A DNA stretch of 64,000 bases from Pedobacter montanisoli. GTDB lineage: Bacteria > Bacteroidota > Bacteroidia > Sphingobacteriales > Sphingobacteriaceae. The stretch is from contig NZ_JALGBH010000002.1 in the NCBI RefSeq assembly GCF_022809115.1, forward strand, positions 1-64,000, in the 5' to 3' direction. Shown here piece after piece: positions 43,101 through 51,480 of this stretch. Positions within the stretch are counted from its first letter, which is position 1. Every line of letters begins with the position of its first letter. The notes beneath the pieces were generated by a model. It saw only the letters and a list, made by a program, of their open reading frames with translations. It was not told where the DNA came from and did not search any database. Made by a program: the position numbers and the translations under genes.

Positions 43101-43292
43101 AATGTAACTTCGGCAGAAAAAGAGCTGGTTAAATTACAACTGGTAGATGTAACCGGTAGAATTCTTAAGGTACAACAGGCAGATACTTCGCAACCTATCG
43201 CATTTGATATCAGCGATGCTAAACCAGGTGTATATACATTGAGAATACTGAAAAATACAGGCGACTTAGCTAAGAAAATCGTAAAACTCTAA
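40146..43292 (+). CDS. Secreted right-handed beta-helix protein with T9SS sorting domain
   Basis: A 1048-aa secreted protein. The signal peptide (about 1-26, GIRAQ) is followed by YVSPSGNDGNDGKTLATA, the opening of DUF1565/pectate-lyase-like beta-helices. Two helix blocks follow (about 40-260 and 330-560), rich in NNIS, NRTG and GNYF turns. Both contain near-parallel phrases (GNRTAIYLQGSNHVISDNEF and GNRNGMYINGRQNVLVEYCD), suggesting an internal duplication. A beta-sandwich linker then leads to a type A T9SS C-terminal domain (about 975-1048, AYPNPTTSKLFVNV, GVYTLRI). It may bind or cleave polysaccharide, or be an adhesin. No catalytic residues are evident. Confidence 0.87.
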   Translation: MKKLYLKKCCFLLALLLLCSFGIRAQIYVSPSGNDGNDGKTLATAKASLSAAITAIVDPSITLKYIKLSAGTYTTSGVSIPSGVRLVGECASLTTLETSGNIQLQSNSALSGVTVTRPGISNSISVSTYSGSNNISITQCKFIGNRTAIYLQGSNHVISDNEFENNRTGLVIDPSGSPSVTGLKIERNKFFRNRSYGFIFLGSSDNAAITEQVTANIAYNDFIGNLAGGFELNSSNPTTAITLQGNYFDETNNTIRNGRTNGGFTVDDHNINSDYDNDKYHFTDNSSTGYPNAVSGDATAKITTIGVLNAATANISGPALCRAISSSSPSFTGYITIQDAIDNSGAANTINVSAGNYFEDVVVNKQGLKLIGANEQTTKIIGIKGNSSATTLSIAADGAIVEGFTITREGNNITDWNDSYGVLNKQGVSMDANNTTARKLLITGNRNGMYINGRQNVLVEYCDISNNRTGVQVANNISGTIIRNNNITNNWTMGFLFNDPSSPPNPPVTAQATAADIVKNNITDNWYSQVEFRGDNINVLNFGANNLGQTPGVAPSVSTNPSGEPGYAAQIPVAFGGSATAPGSSYMICGAHSDRIDYSADLENYTDTDPVIGYQPNDTKVWVFERGPLATLSPRLSSAAKIVNPGGTILLKDAAINSGGDIPVNATLDADNATIVVNGNLKLNGNNTMLTLAKPATFNGTIEFAGSNIKSTATNTLTASNSIVSGAGYVDGPLKLTGAVAIYDMPLGKGGVQTLISFNNPTAAITAEYFNTDAGNTSTIAAGSSLTAVSNKEYWDVSSTGTVGSVSLTTFDKSGSGISGTLITEVAFYGGTEWVSYGGTSQTASGNKFSVTSDLNPINTISGKFTFGTGTTLPVDLVAFEATRANNGALITWETVAESQNKEFVITKSFDGKKFFELKRLDAKGAGKYSYTDLTFLNSAYYRLTQIDADGKPTTYDKLTRFVKGLNDGVSVTAYPNPTTSKLFVNVTSAEKELVKLQLVDVTGRILKVQQADTSQPIAFDISDAKPGVYTLRILKNTGDLAKKIVKL

Positions 43293-43307
43293 GTTTACCT
43301 GAGCTAT

Positions 43308-43346
43308 GAAAAAGAGGAAAGACCAAATCTTTCCTCTTTTTTTATC
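43308..43346 (+). terminator. Terminator after the beta-helix gene
   Basis: A hairpin AAAGAGGAAAGA...TCTTTCCTCTTT followed by further Ts. Confidence 0.88.
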
Positions 43347-43360
43347 ATTTTATTTTTTAA

Positions 43361-43375
43361 ATTAACAGTGTTAAT
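43361..43375 (+). promoter_or_regulatory. Probable TetR operator 1 at the tetR promoter
   Basis: ATTAACAGTGTTAAT is a perfect 7-bp inverted repeat around one central base. It directly abuts the -7 element TATATTTG (43376-43383), so a bound repressor would block polymerase. A near-identical site lies at 44039. Confidence 0.65.
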
Positions 43376-43383
43376 TATATTTG
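43376..43383 (+). promoter_or_regulatory. TAnnTTTG promoter element of the tetR-efflux operon
   Basis: TATATTTG, 15 bases before the chosen ATG of tetR at 43399. The upstream TTG at 43381 lies inside this element and is not a likely start. Confidence 0.6.
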
Positions 43384-43398
43384 TTTGATTTTTGCATT

Positions 43399-44034
43399 AT
43401 GGGTAGAAAAGAAAAAAATGAACAACAGCGCGAAGGTATCAGGCAAATGATATTAAAAGAGGCTAAAAACCTGTTTCTTAAAGATGGGTACGAAGCTACA
43501 TCTATGAGAAAAATTGCACAGGGGGCAGGTATAAGTCCTACAACTATTTATCTCTATTATAAAGATAAAAGCGATATGGCCTATGCCTTGCATAAAGAAG
43601 GTTTTAAAATACTGGGTAAGCAATTTATGGTATTGCAAAGTGTAGAGAATGCTTTTGAACGATTAAAAGCTATGGGGAAGATTTATCTTCGGTTTGCTTT
43701 AGAAAACCCTGATTTTTATGAAATTATGTTCATTATGAAAGAGCCCATAGAATTTTTGAGCAAACAAGATACGTGTGAATGGGAAGAAGGAGAACAAGCC
43801 TTTAACAGCTTGCTCAATACCGTTGCAGATTGCAAAAAAGAGGGTTTTTTTAAGGAAATGGACGAAAGAATAGTAGCACTTAACATCTGGGCGCTTGTAC
43901 ATGGTTTATGTAGTTTAAAACTACAAGGACATTTAGATCATGTTGCGGCAGCACATTTAGGAGAAGATATGCAAAGAGATGTATTAGATGATGCCTATAA
44001 TGGTTTAATATTAATGATAAGCAGCTTAAGGTAA
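43399..44034 (+). CDS. TetR family transcriptional regulator of the efflux operon
   Basis: A 211-aa repressor. The N-terminal helix-turn-helix spans about 12-58 (AKNLFLKDGYEATSMRKIAQ, GAGISPTTIYLYYKDKSD), the classic TetR DNA-binding domain. The C-terminal ~150 residues are the helical ligand-binding and dimerisation part (TetR_C, WHG-like). It is the first gene of an operon with an RND efflux system. Its stop shares a base with the next ATG (TAATG). The palindrome at its promoter suggests autoregulation, and a second one inside the next gene suggests added control. The inducer is unknown. Confidence 0.93.
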   Translation: MGRKEKNEQQREGIRQMILKEAKNLFLKDGYEATSMRKIAQGAGISPTTIYLYYKDKSDMAYALHKEGFKILGKQFMVLQSVENAFERLKAMGKIYLRFALENPDFYEIMFIMKEPIEFLSKQDTCEWEEGEQAFNSLLNTVADCKKEGFFKEMDERIVALNIWALVHGLCSLKLQGHLDHVAAAHLGEDMQRDVLDDAYNGLILMISSLR

Positions 44035-45413
44035 TGAAATTAACGGTGTTAATAAAAAATGGTTTTCTAACTATCAACATAATGCTTTTATGCGGTAGTA
44101 CGGCTTTTTTAAAGGCGCAGAACGTATTAGATGCTTATATAGAGCAGGCCTGTACAAACAATATTGTACTGATGCAGAAAAATATAAGCTTGGAAAAAGC
44201 GCAGATGGCACTTAAAACTGCCAACAGCCTATTTCTACCTTCGTTAAGTTTTCAAGGTACTTACCAAACCGCAGATGGAGGAAGAAATATTCCTTTGCCA
44301 CTTGGCGATTTACTAAATCCTGTATATAGCACTTTGAATCAGATTACTCAATCTGATAAGTTTCCTATGCTGGAGAATGAACAGATTAATTTTTTTCCTA
44401 GAAATTTTTATGATGCCAAGCTGCGGGCTACAATGCCATTGATCAATGCTGATTTAACTTACAATAAAAAAATTGCACAGAAGCAATATACACTTAAAGA
44501 ATATGAAGTGGCTATTTACAAGAGAGAACTGGTTAGAAATGTTAAAACCGCATATTATAACTATTTAAGTGCTTTGCAGGCTGTAGAAATCTATCAATCG
44601 GCTATGAAATTAACGCAGGAAGCCTTACGGGTTAATGAGAAACTGTTAGAAAATGGCAAAGGATTGCCCGCTTATGTGCTACGTTCTAAAAGTGAAATAG
44701 AAAATGTTAAAGCCCAGATTGTTACTGCAGAACAGCAGGTTAAAAATGCCAAAATGTATTTTAATTTCTTACTTAACAGAACAGAGGATAAAGAGATTGA
44801 GGCCGATTTTAAAGTTGATGATGAACTGAATAAAGTGAATACTTTGCTTTTAACCGGAAATGGGGCTGATTTACGTGAAGAGATTAAGCTTACAAATCAG
44901 GCTGTGGCCATTAACCGGGATGTAAACAAACTGAATAAACTATATGCAGTACCTAAACTTGGCGCTTTTATCGATGCGGGTTCGCAAGCAGAGGGTTTTA
45001 AGTTTAATCAAAATTCGAGGTATTATATGGCAGGCCTACAACTAGAAATCCCGATTTTTTCTGGTAACAGGAATAACTATAAAATCAAGGAAAGTAACTT
45101 AGACCTTAAAAATGCCGAACTAAACAGCGGTTTAGTAACACAGCAATTAAACCTGGCTGTAAAAGTGGCACAGAATAACCTCCTGTCAGCTAATCAGAAT
45201 TATCAGGCATCTTTAAAGCAATTTGAAGCTGCTGCAGCTTACCAGCGCTTAATAGATAAAGGCTATTTGGCTGGTTCCAATTCTTTTGTAGAAACCATCG
45301 ATGCCCGTAATCAGTTTACAGGCTCTAGAATATTAACTCAAATAAATAAATATAAAGTATTAATCGCGATTGCAGATCTGGAAAGAGAAACTGCCGCTTA
45401 TGCTATAAAATGA
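44034..45413 (+). CDS. TolC family outer-membrane efflux protein
   Basis: A 459-aa outer-membrane channel subunit of a tripartite pump. A signal peptide (about 1-29, FLKAQ) precedes the two TolC repeats of long helices and barrel strands. The alpha-barrel helices are seen as KNISLEKAQMALKTANSLFL and, in the second repeat, ESNLDLKNAELNSGLVTQQL. The LNRTEDKE segment and the GLQLEIPIFSGNRN strand are typical. It starts at the TAATG junction with tetR and overlaps the adaptor gene by 4 bases. The second TetR-type palindrome lies over codons 2-7. Confidence 0.92.
   Translation: MKLTVLIKNGFLTINIMLLCGSTAFLKAQNVLDAYIEQACTNNIVLMQKNISLEKAQMALKTANSLFLPSLSFQGTYQTADGGRNIPLPLGDLLNPVYSTLNQITQSDKFPMLENEQINFFPRNFYDAKLRATMPLINADLTYNKKIAQKQYTLKEYEVAIYKRELVRNVKTAYYNYLSALQAVEIYQSAMKLTQEALRVNEKLLENGKGLPAYVLRSKSEIENVKAQIVTAEQQVKNAKMYFNFLLNRTEDKEIEADFKVDDELNKVNTLLLTGNGADLREEIKLTNQAVAINRDVNKLNKLYAVPKLGAFIDAGSQAEGFKFNQNSRYYMAGLQLEIPIFSGNRNNYKIKESNLDLKNAELNSGLVTQQLNLAVKVAQNNLLSANQNYQASLKQFEAAAAYQRLIDKGYLAGSNSFVETIDARNQFTGSRILTQINKYKVLIAIADLERETAAYAIK
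44039..44053 (+). promoter_or_regulatory. Probable TetR operator 2, inside the start of the TolC gene
   Basis: ATTAACGGTGTTAAT has 6-bp inverted arms and differs from operator 1 (43361-43375) at a single central base. It begins 5 bases after the first base of the TolC-gene ATG. It may act as a roadblock to transcription or control an internal promoter. Confidence 0.55.
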
Positions 45414-46477
45414 TCATGAAAGCTATCACAAATAAAAGACTTTACGCCTTAGGCTTTTTTGCTGTGCTGATGAGCCTGGCCTGCAGGCATGCCCAGGAAA
45501 GTAAAAGCACGATAAACAATGAAAATGTTATTCCTGTAAAAGTAGAAACCTTACAAACAGAAAATGTTAAACAGGCCATTGCTGTATCGGGACAATTCTC
45601 TACCGATGATGAAACCATTCTGTCATTTAAAAATGGTGGCGTAATTAAAAAGATCTATGTAAAAGAGGGAGATGCAGTACGTCAGGGGCAATTACTGGCA
45701 GCGGTAAGCGAAAATGAAATCTCTGCACAGGCTAATCAGCTTAAACTGGCTTTTCAAAAGGCAGAACGAGATTATAACAGAGCGCAGAAATTGTTTAGAG
45801 ACAGCGTAGCTACTTTAGAACAGATGCAAAATGCCAAAACAGCTTTGGAGGTTGCCAGACAACAGTTAAATGCAGTCAATATCAATGTGGGTTATGCAGA
45901 AATAAGAGCACAGAAAAATGGATATATCCTTAGAAAAATAGCAAACGAAGGTCAAGTCGTAGGTCCTGGAACTCCGGTTTTGCAGGTTAATGGGGCAGGA
46001 CAGAATAACTGGATTTTAAAAGCTGGTTTGAGTGATAAACAATGGGCTGCTTTAAAAATAGGCGATAGAGCAGAAATCAGTACAGATGCACTACTAGGTA
46101 AGACTTTTGAGGCTGTATTAAGCAGGAAAGCCGAAAGTATAGATCCTTCAAACGGAACTTTCGGTGTAGAATTGAAGTTGCAGGATGCTGTTGTAAAAGG
46201 CTTGGCAAGCGGCTTGTTTGGTAAGGCCAGAGTTTTTCCAACATTAGCAGTTACCCAATACAGTATTCCTTATGATGCACTTTTAGATGCCAATGAAAAC
46301 GAAGGCTATATTTTTATCACCAATGATAACCATACAGCCAAGAAAATCAAGGTTTCTTTAGGAGCTTTACAGCAAAACAGAGTGGTAATAACCGGAGGTT
46401 TAGAACAAGCGAAAGCAGTTATCATTTCGGGGAGCGCTTATTTAGAAGACAATTCAAAGATCAAGGTGTTAAACTAA
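45410..46477 (+). CDS. RND efflux periplasmic adaptor (HlyD/AcrA family) lipoprotein
   Basis: A 355-aa membrane-fusion protein. The N-terminus is a lipoprotein signal with LMSLACRH giving the lipidated Cys. The lipoyl/barrel-sandwich half is GGVIKKIYVKEGDAVRQGQLL, followed by an alpha-hairpin (about 105-150) and the second half GYILRKIANEGQVVGPGTPV. A beta-barrel and membrane-proximal domain complete it. It links the inner-membrane pump to the TolC channel. The ATG overlaps the TolC stop (ATGA). A second in-frame ATG at 45416 is equally good. Confidence 0.92.
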   Translation: MIMKAITNKRLYALGFFAVLMSLACRHAQESKSTINNENVIPVKVETLQTENVKQAIAVSGQFSTDDETILSFKNGGVIKKIYVKEGDAVRQGQLLAAVSENEISAQANQLKLAFQKAERDYNRAQKLFRDSVATLEQMQNAKTALEVARQQLNAVNINVGYAEIRAQKNGYILRKIANEGQVVGPGTPVLQVNGAGQNNWILKAGLSDKQWAALKIGDRAEISTDALLGKTFEAVLSRKAESIDPSNGTFGVELKLQDAVVKGLASGLFGKARVFPTLAVTQYSIPYDALLDANENEGYIFITNDNHTAKKIKVSLGALQQNRVVITGGLEQAKAVIISGSAYLEDNSKIKVLN

Positions 46478-46490
46478 GCTTAAACTGAAA

Positions 46491-49400
46491 ATGAAGATAT
46501 CTGAATATGCCGTAAAAAATTACCAGTTTACCCTCATCATCATGCTCATGTTATTGGTATTGGGTATTACAACGGTACTGAACATGCCGCGTGCCGAAGA
46601 TCCCGATATGAACGCACCTAATTTTCCGGTGGTGGCAGTTTATCCGGGAGCCAGTCCTAAAGACATGGAGGAGTTGGTGGTTAAACCACTTGAAAAACGG
46701 ATCTACGGACTAGATAATATAAAAAGCATCAAAACTACCATAAGAGATGGTTTAGCGGTAATTTTTGTAGAATATAAATACAATGTAAATGTAGAGAACA
46801 AGTATCAGGAGCTGATTAGAGAGATCAATATAGAACGAGCAAATCTGCCAAAAGAGATTTACAGTCTCGAAGTACAGAAAGTAAGTCCATCTGATGTTAA
46901 TGTGCTACAAATCGCACTCATTTCTCAGAATGCATCGAGAAGTAACCTGAAAACGGCTGCAGAAAAATTACAAAGTGAACTTGAAAAAGTTCCCACCTTA
47001 AAAAATGTAGCTATTGTGGGTTTGCCAGATCAGGAAGTTAGGGTAGATTTAAATCTGGATAAAATGGCCCAGCTGCGGCTGCCCGTAACCTTTATTGCCA
47101 ACGCTATCCAAAGCGAGGTGGCTAATATCCCCGGAGGTAGTGTAAATGCAGGCAATAAATCGTTTAACATTAAAACCAGTGGCAATTATCAGAATATAGA
47201 TGAGATTAAAAATACCATTGTATTTAGTGCAGGAGGTAAAAACATTATGCTTAAAGATGTGGCTAATGTTTATTTTGATTATTCGCAGGATAAACACCTT
47301 ACCCGTTTAAACAGTTATCGTTGTGTGTTTGTAGTGGCGGCGTTAAAATCAGGAAGCAACATATCACAATCGCAGGATAAATATTTACCGGCAATCAATC
47401 AGTTTAAAGATACCTTACCCAATAATATAGATATGCAGGTCATGTTTGATCAGGCCGAAAATGTAAATACAAGATTAAGTGGTTTAGGTGTCGATTTTAT
47501 GATTGCCATTACCTTAGTACTGATTACCTTGCTGCCTTTAGGTACCAGAGCATCAATTGTAGTAATGGTTTCTATTCCACTATCTTTAGCTATCGGTATT
47601 ATCCTGGTTAATTTATTAGGCTTTAGCTTAAATCAGTTGAGTATTGTAGGCTTAGTGGTTTCATTGGGTTTGTTGGTTGATGATAGCATTGTTGTAGTAG
47701 AAAATATAGAACGCTGGATGCGTGAGGGGCATAGTCGTATAGAAGCAACCTTTAAAGCCACCAAGCAAATTGGCTTAGCTGTTATCGGCTGTACGGCAAC
47801 GCTCATTATTGCCTTTATGCCCTTAATGTTTATGCCCGAGGCATCAGGAGAATTTATCAGGAGCTTGCCTGTAGCGGTAATGAGTTCGGTGCTGGGTTCT
47901 ATGTTTGTAGCATTGACCATTGTGCCATTCTTATCCAGCAAAATTTTAAAACCACACCAAGATCCTGCTGGAAACATCGTTTTAAAAACCCTGCAAAAAA
48001 TAATTCATGGTACCTATGCCAGATTGTTAGACAAAGCTTTGCATAAACCTGTGGTAACCATCATTGTTGCCGTAATAATTTTTGGTGGATCATTGGCATT
48101 AATACCGGTTATTGGTTTCAGTCTTTTCCCTTCATCAGAAAAACCACAGTTTTTGATCAATATATCTACGCCTTTACAATCTAATCTACATTATACAGAT
48201 TCTATAGCAAAGCAGATAGAACAAGAGCTTAAAACCATTCCAGAAGTAAAATACTTTGCTACAAATGTGGGTAAAGGAAATCCACGAATTTATTATAATG
48301 TTTTACAGCAAAACGAACGATCAGATTTTTCGGAAATATTTGTGCTCTTAAAAGATGATATCACGGCCGATAAAAAGGTAAAACTCATTGAAAATCTTCG
48401 TAAGAAATGGTCGCCTTATCCGGGAGCTAAAATAGAAGTAAAAGACTTTGAACAAGGGCAGCCTATTGTTTCGCCAGTAGAGGTGCGTTTGTTTGGCGAT
48501 GATCTGGATACATTACGACATTTATCGGCGAAAGTAGAAGAGCTCTTAAAGCAGACAGAAGGAACTATTTATGTAAATAATCCGCTTAAAAATCTAAAAT
48601 CTGATATTAAGGTAGAAATTGATAAAGAAAAAGCAAATGCTTTAGGCATTGCTACGGTTAATATAGACCGTACTGTGCGTATGGCTTTAGCGGGTGTAGA
48701 AGTAGGGAAGTTTGTAAATCCTAATGCAAACAGCGATGATTATAGCATTATACTTACCACCAGTAGGCCTGCAAATCCTACGCTTAAGGTTTTAGAAAAT
48801 CTATATGTGAATAACAACCAAGGTGTTTCTATTCCTTTATCACAAATTGCTACCCTAAAGCTAGAAACCTCTGCCATCAGCATCAATCACCAGAATAAAG
48901 AGCGAACTACTTCTGTAAATGCGTTTGTAAAAAGAGGCTATTTAAATGATCGTGTAATTAAAGAGGTCGAACAGCAAATGCAAAAAATGAAATTGCCTAA
49001 GGGATATGAGTTTGCCATGGGCGGAGAGGTAGAAAGTAGAAATCAATCTTTTGGTGGTTTTGGTAGTATTATTTTAATCACGGTATTCTTGTTTATAGCG
49101 GTGCTGGTGCTTGAGTTCAAAACCTTTAAAAGTACACTTATTGTACTTTCGGTTATTCCTTTAGGCATAGTAGGAGCTGTTCTGGCGCTTCTGGTTACTG
49201 GAAATTCCTTGTCATTTGTAGCTACCATCGGTATTGTTGCACTGGCGGGTATAGAAGTGAAAAATACCATTCTGCTGGTAGATTTTACCAATCAATTGAG
49301 GGCCGAAGGTAAGGGGTTAAACCAAGCAATTGAAGAAGCAGGCGAGGTGAGATTTCTGCCTATCATCTTAACTACTTTTACTGCAATAGGAGGCTTGTTG

Positions 49401-49532
49401 CCTATTGCCTTGTCGAGCAATCCTTTGATATCGCCATTGGCTATTGTAATGATTGGCGGCTTGATTAGTTCAACTTTATTGTCGAGAATAGTAACGCCGG
49501 TAGTTTATAAATTGATGCCACCCAAAATATAG
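46491..49532 (+). CDS. RND family efflux transporter permease
   Basis: A 1013-aa proton-driven exporter of the AcrB/MexB superfamily. The first helix (about 12-33) is followed by porter-domain motifs NMPRAEDPDMNAPNFPVVAV and VYPGASPKDMEELVVKPLE. Twelve helices occur in two halves. Helix 4 carries the proton-relay Asp-Asp in GLLVDDSIVVVENIERW, and helix 10 has the matching Lys region GIEVKNTILLVDF. It is the last gene of the tetR-tolC-adaptor-pump operon, 13 bases after the adaptor. Substrates may be drugs, dyes or small toxic compounds, and the sequence alone does not decide. Confidence 0.95.
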   Translation: MKISEYAVKNYQFTLIIMLMLLVLGITTVLNMPRAEDPDMNAPNFPVVAVYPGASPKDMEELVVKPLEKRIYGLDNIKSIKTTIRDGLAVIFVEYKYNVNVENKYQELIREINIERANLPKEIYSLEVQKVSPSDVNVLQIALISQNASRSNLKTAAEKLQSELEKVPTLKNVAIVGLPDQEVRVDLNLDKMAQLRLPVTFIANAIQSEVANIPGGSVNAGNKSFNIKTSGNYQNIDEIKNTIVFSAGGKNIMLKDVANVYFDYSQDKHLTRLNSYRCVFVVAALKSGSNISQSQDKYLPAINQFKDTLPNNIDMQVMFDQAENVNTRLSGLGVDFMIAITLVLITLLPLGTRASIVVMVSIPLSLAIGIILVNLLGFSLNQLSIVGLVVSLGLLVDDSIVVVENIERWMREGHSRIEATFKATKQIGLAVIGCTATLIIAFMPLMFMPEASGEFIRSLPVAVMSSVLGSMFVALTIVPFLSSKILKPHQDPAGNIVLKTLQKIIHGTYARLLDKALHKPVVTIIVAVIIFGGSLALIPVIGFSLFPSSEKPQFLINISTPLQSNLHYTDSIAKQIEQELKTIPEVKYFATNVGKGNPRIYYNVLQQNERSDFSEIFVLLKDDITADKKVKLIENLRKKWSPYPGAKIEVKDFEQGQPIVSPVEVRLFGDDLDTLRHLSAKVEELLKQTEGTIYVNNPLKNLKSDIKVEIDKEKANALGIATVNIDRTVRMALAGVEVGKFVNPNANSDDYSIILTTSRPANPTLKVLENLYVNNNQGVSIPLSQIATLKLETSAISINHQNKERTTSVNAFVKRGYLNDRVIKEVEQQMQKMKLPKGYEFAMGGEVESRNQSFGGFGSIILITVFLFIAVLVLEFKTFKSTLIVLSVIPLGIVGAVLALLVTGNSLSFVATIGIVALAGIEVKNTILLVDFTNQLRAEGKGLNQAIEEAGEVRFLPIILTTFTAIGGLLPIALSSNPLISPLAIVMIGGLISSTLLSRIVTPVVYKLMPPKI

Positions 49533-49549
49533 ACAAATAGTTAAAAGCA

Positions 49550-49600
49550 GAGTCATCCCCGGGCAGGCAATATTTTTCGCCATCGGGGATGGCTTTTTTG
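49550..49600 (+). terminator. Terminator after the efflux operon
   Basis: A stem GTCATCCCCG / CGGGGATGGC (one G-U pair) with a larger loop, followed by a T-run. Confidence 0.7.
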
Positions 49601-49624
49601 TTTCATTGCCATCAAATAATTATT

Positions 49625-49632
49625 TACTTTTG
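49625..49632 (+). promoter_or_regulatory. TAnnTTTG promoter element for lpxK
   Basis: TACTTTTG, 8 bases before the lpxK ATG, predicting a very short leader. Confidence 0.55.
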
Positions 49633-49640
49633 AAACCTGC

Positions 49641-50693
49641 ATGCTAAAATATTTACGTTTAATCCTTCTGCCCCTTTCATTCATTTATGGTTTGGTTACA
49701 ACAATAAGAAATTGGTTGTACGATAAAGGCCTGTTGAAATCAGTTAGTTTTGATATACCTGTAATTAGTGTGGGCAACCTGGCCGTAGGAGGTTCGGGCA
49801 AAACACCAGCAACAGAATATCTAGTTCGCCTTTTAAGTGGTTATAAAATTGCTATTTTAAGCAGGGGATATGGGCGTAAAACCAAAGGATTTATTCTTGC
49901 CGATGAACATGCAACAGCTGCTACCATTGGTGATGAACCTATGCAGTATTACCATAAATTTAAACAGGTAACCGTTGCCGTTTGCGAAGATAGGATCAAA
50001 GGAATTTCTTTACTAAAAGAGCAGCATGATATCATCTTATTGGATGATGCCTTTCAGCATCGTAGAGTTAAGCCAGGTTTTAGCATTCTGCTATTTGAAT
50101 TTGACAAGCTTAGCCGCTTTCAATTTATACTGCCTGCCGGAAACCTGCGAGAAACTTTTGATGGTGTAACAAGAGCAGATAGTGTACTGGTAACCAAATG
50201 TCCGCCTCTGTCATCATTAAACTTAAAGCTGGCTGTATCACATAAATTTGAACTTACCAGTCATCAAAACCTTGCTTTTGCAGGTATTGCTTATGAAAAA
50301 CCAGTTCATTTGTTCAAAAGAGAAGTGTATAACAAAAGCATTGGTGGAGAAGTCTTTTTATTAACCGCTATAGCCAACTCCAAACCACTGGTAGAATATT
50401 TAAATAAATTTCCGGTTAATCTGCATCATTTTAAATATGCAGATCACCATAACTTTACCGTAAATGAAATAAACAGACTGGTTAAGGCCTTTGAACAAAA
50501 CCCTGCGCAGGAAAAAATAATAATTACAACAGAAAAGGATGCCCAGCGTTTATTAAATAATAATTTAAGAGATTTACTTTTAAATTTGCCTGTTTACTGC
50601 CTGCCTATAAGCATGGTTGTACAAGAGGAAGATAAGCAAACGTTTGACCAAAAAATTTTAAACTATGTTGCAAGCTTTAGAAGATTCAGTTAA
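49641..50693 (+). CDS. lpxK: Tetraacyldisaccharide 4'-kinase
   Basis: Phosphorylates the 4' position of the lipid A precursor using ATP at the inner membrane. At 350 aa, it has an N-terminal membrane-associated helix (about 5-22), Walker A SVGNLAVGGSGKTP (P-loop 50-55), SRGYGRKTKGF, and ILLDDAFQHRRVKP, the LpxK signature with the catalytic Asp. IITTEKDAQRL lies near the C-terminus. The last 29 bases overlap the purine nucleoside phosphorylase gene, so the two are translationally linked. Confidence 0.96.
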   Translation: MLKYLRLILLPLSFIYGLVTTIRNWLYDKGLLKSVSFDIPVISVGNLAVGGSGKTPATEYLVRLLSGYKIAILSRGYGRKTKGFILADEHATAATIGDEPMQYYHKFKQVTVAVCEDRIKGISLLKEQHDIILLDDAFQHRRVKPGFSILLFEFDKLSRFQFILPAGNLRETFDGVTRADSVLVTKCPPLSSLNLKLAVSHKFELTSHQNLAFAGIAYEKPVHLFKREVYNKSIGGEVFLLTAIANSKPLVEYLNKFPVNLHHFKYADHHNFTVNEINRLVKAFEQNPAQEKIIITTEKDAQRLLNNNLRDLLLNLPVYCLPISMVVQEEDKQTFDQKILNYVASFRRFS

Positions 50694-51480
50694 ATATATC
50701 AAACATAAAATAGGAGATTTTACACCTGAAGTAGGTATTGTTTTAGGTACAGGATTAGGTGCTTTAGTGAATGAAATAGATATTCCGCACAGCATCATGT
50801 ATTCAAGCATTCCTAATTTCCCTATATCAACGCTGGAATTCCATTCAGGAAAACTCATTTTTGGTACATTAAATGGTAAAAAAGTAGTAGCCATGCAAGG
50901 CAGATTACATTACTATGAAGGCTATAGTATGCAGCAGATTACTTTTCCTATAAGAGTAATGAAACTGCTGGGCATTACGCATTTATTTGTATCAAATGCT
51001 GCGGGATCTTTAAACCCAGAGTTCAGAAAAGGTGAGCTGATGATCATTCACGATCATATCAATCTGCAACCCGAAAGCCCGTTAAGAGGATTAAACCATA
51101 CCAATTTAGGACCCCGTTTCCCGGATATGAGTCAGCCTTATAACCACGATTTGATTGAAAAAGGATTGCACATAGCTAGAGAAGCCCATATAACCTGTCA
51201 TAAAGGTGTATATGTAGCCGTTACCGGACCAAATCTTGAAACAAAAGCAGAATATAAATATTTAAGAGTAATTGGCGGAGATGCGGTAGGGATGAGTACT
51301 GTACCCGAGATCATTGTGGCTAACCATATGGGTTTACCTGTTTTCGCTATTTCTGTATTAACAGATGAAGGTTTTCCTGCCGATCTTAAACCGGTAAGCG
51401 TAGAAGAAATTATTGAAACAGCCGCAAAAGCAGAGCCTAAAATGACTCTTATCTTAAGCAAGCTTATATCTGGTTTATAA
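50665..51480 (+). CDS. Purine nucleoside phosphorylase
   Basis: Splits inosine/guanosine-type nucleosides with phosphate to give the base and ribose 1-phosphate. At 271 aa, it shows VGIVLGTGLGALVNEI (phosphate loop), MQGRLHYYEGYSMQQITFPIR split around the substrate loop, VSNAAGSLNPEF, and GPNLETKAEYKYLRVIGGDAVGM with the Glu and Asn region of trimeric PNPs. It has no signal peptide. It starts 29 bases before the lpxK stop, and its own stop shares a base with the next ATG (TAATG), so the three genes form a tight operon. Confidence 0.94.
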   Translation: MLQALEDSVKYIKHKIGDFTPEVGIVLGTGLGALVNEIDIPHSIMYSSIPNFPISTLEFHSGKLIFGTLNGKKVVAMQGRLHYYEGYSMQQITFPIRVMKLLGITHLFVSNAAGSLNPEFRKGELMIIHDHINLQPESPLRGLNHTNLGPRFPDMSQPYNHDLIEKGLHIAREAHITCHKGVYVAVTGPNLETKAEYKYLRVIGGDAVGMSTVPEIIVANHMGLPVFAISVLTDEGFPADLKPVSVEEIIETAAKAEPKMTLILSKLISGL

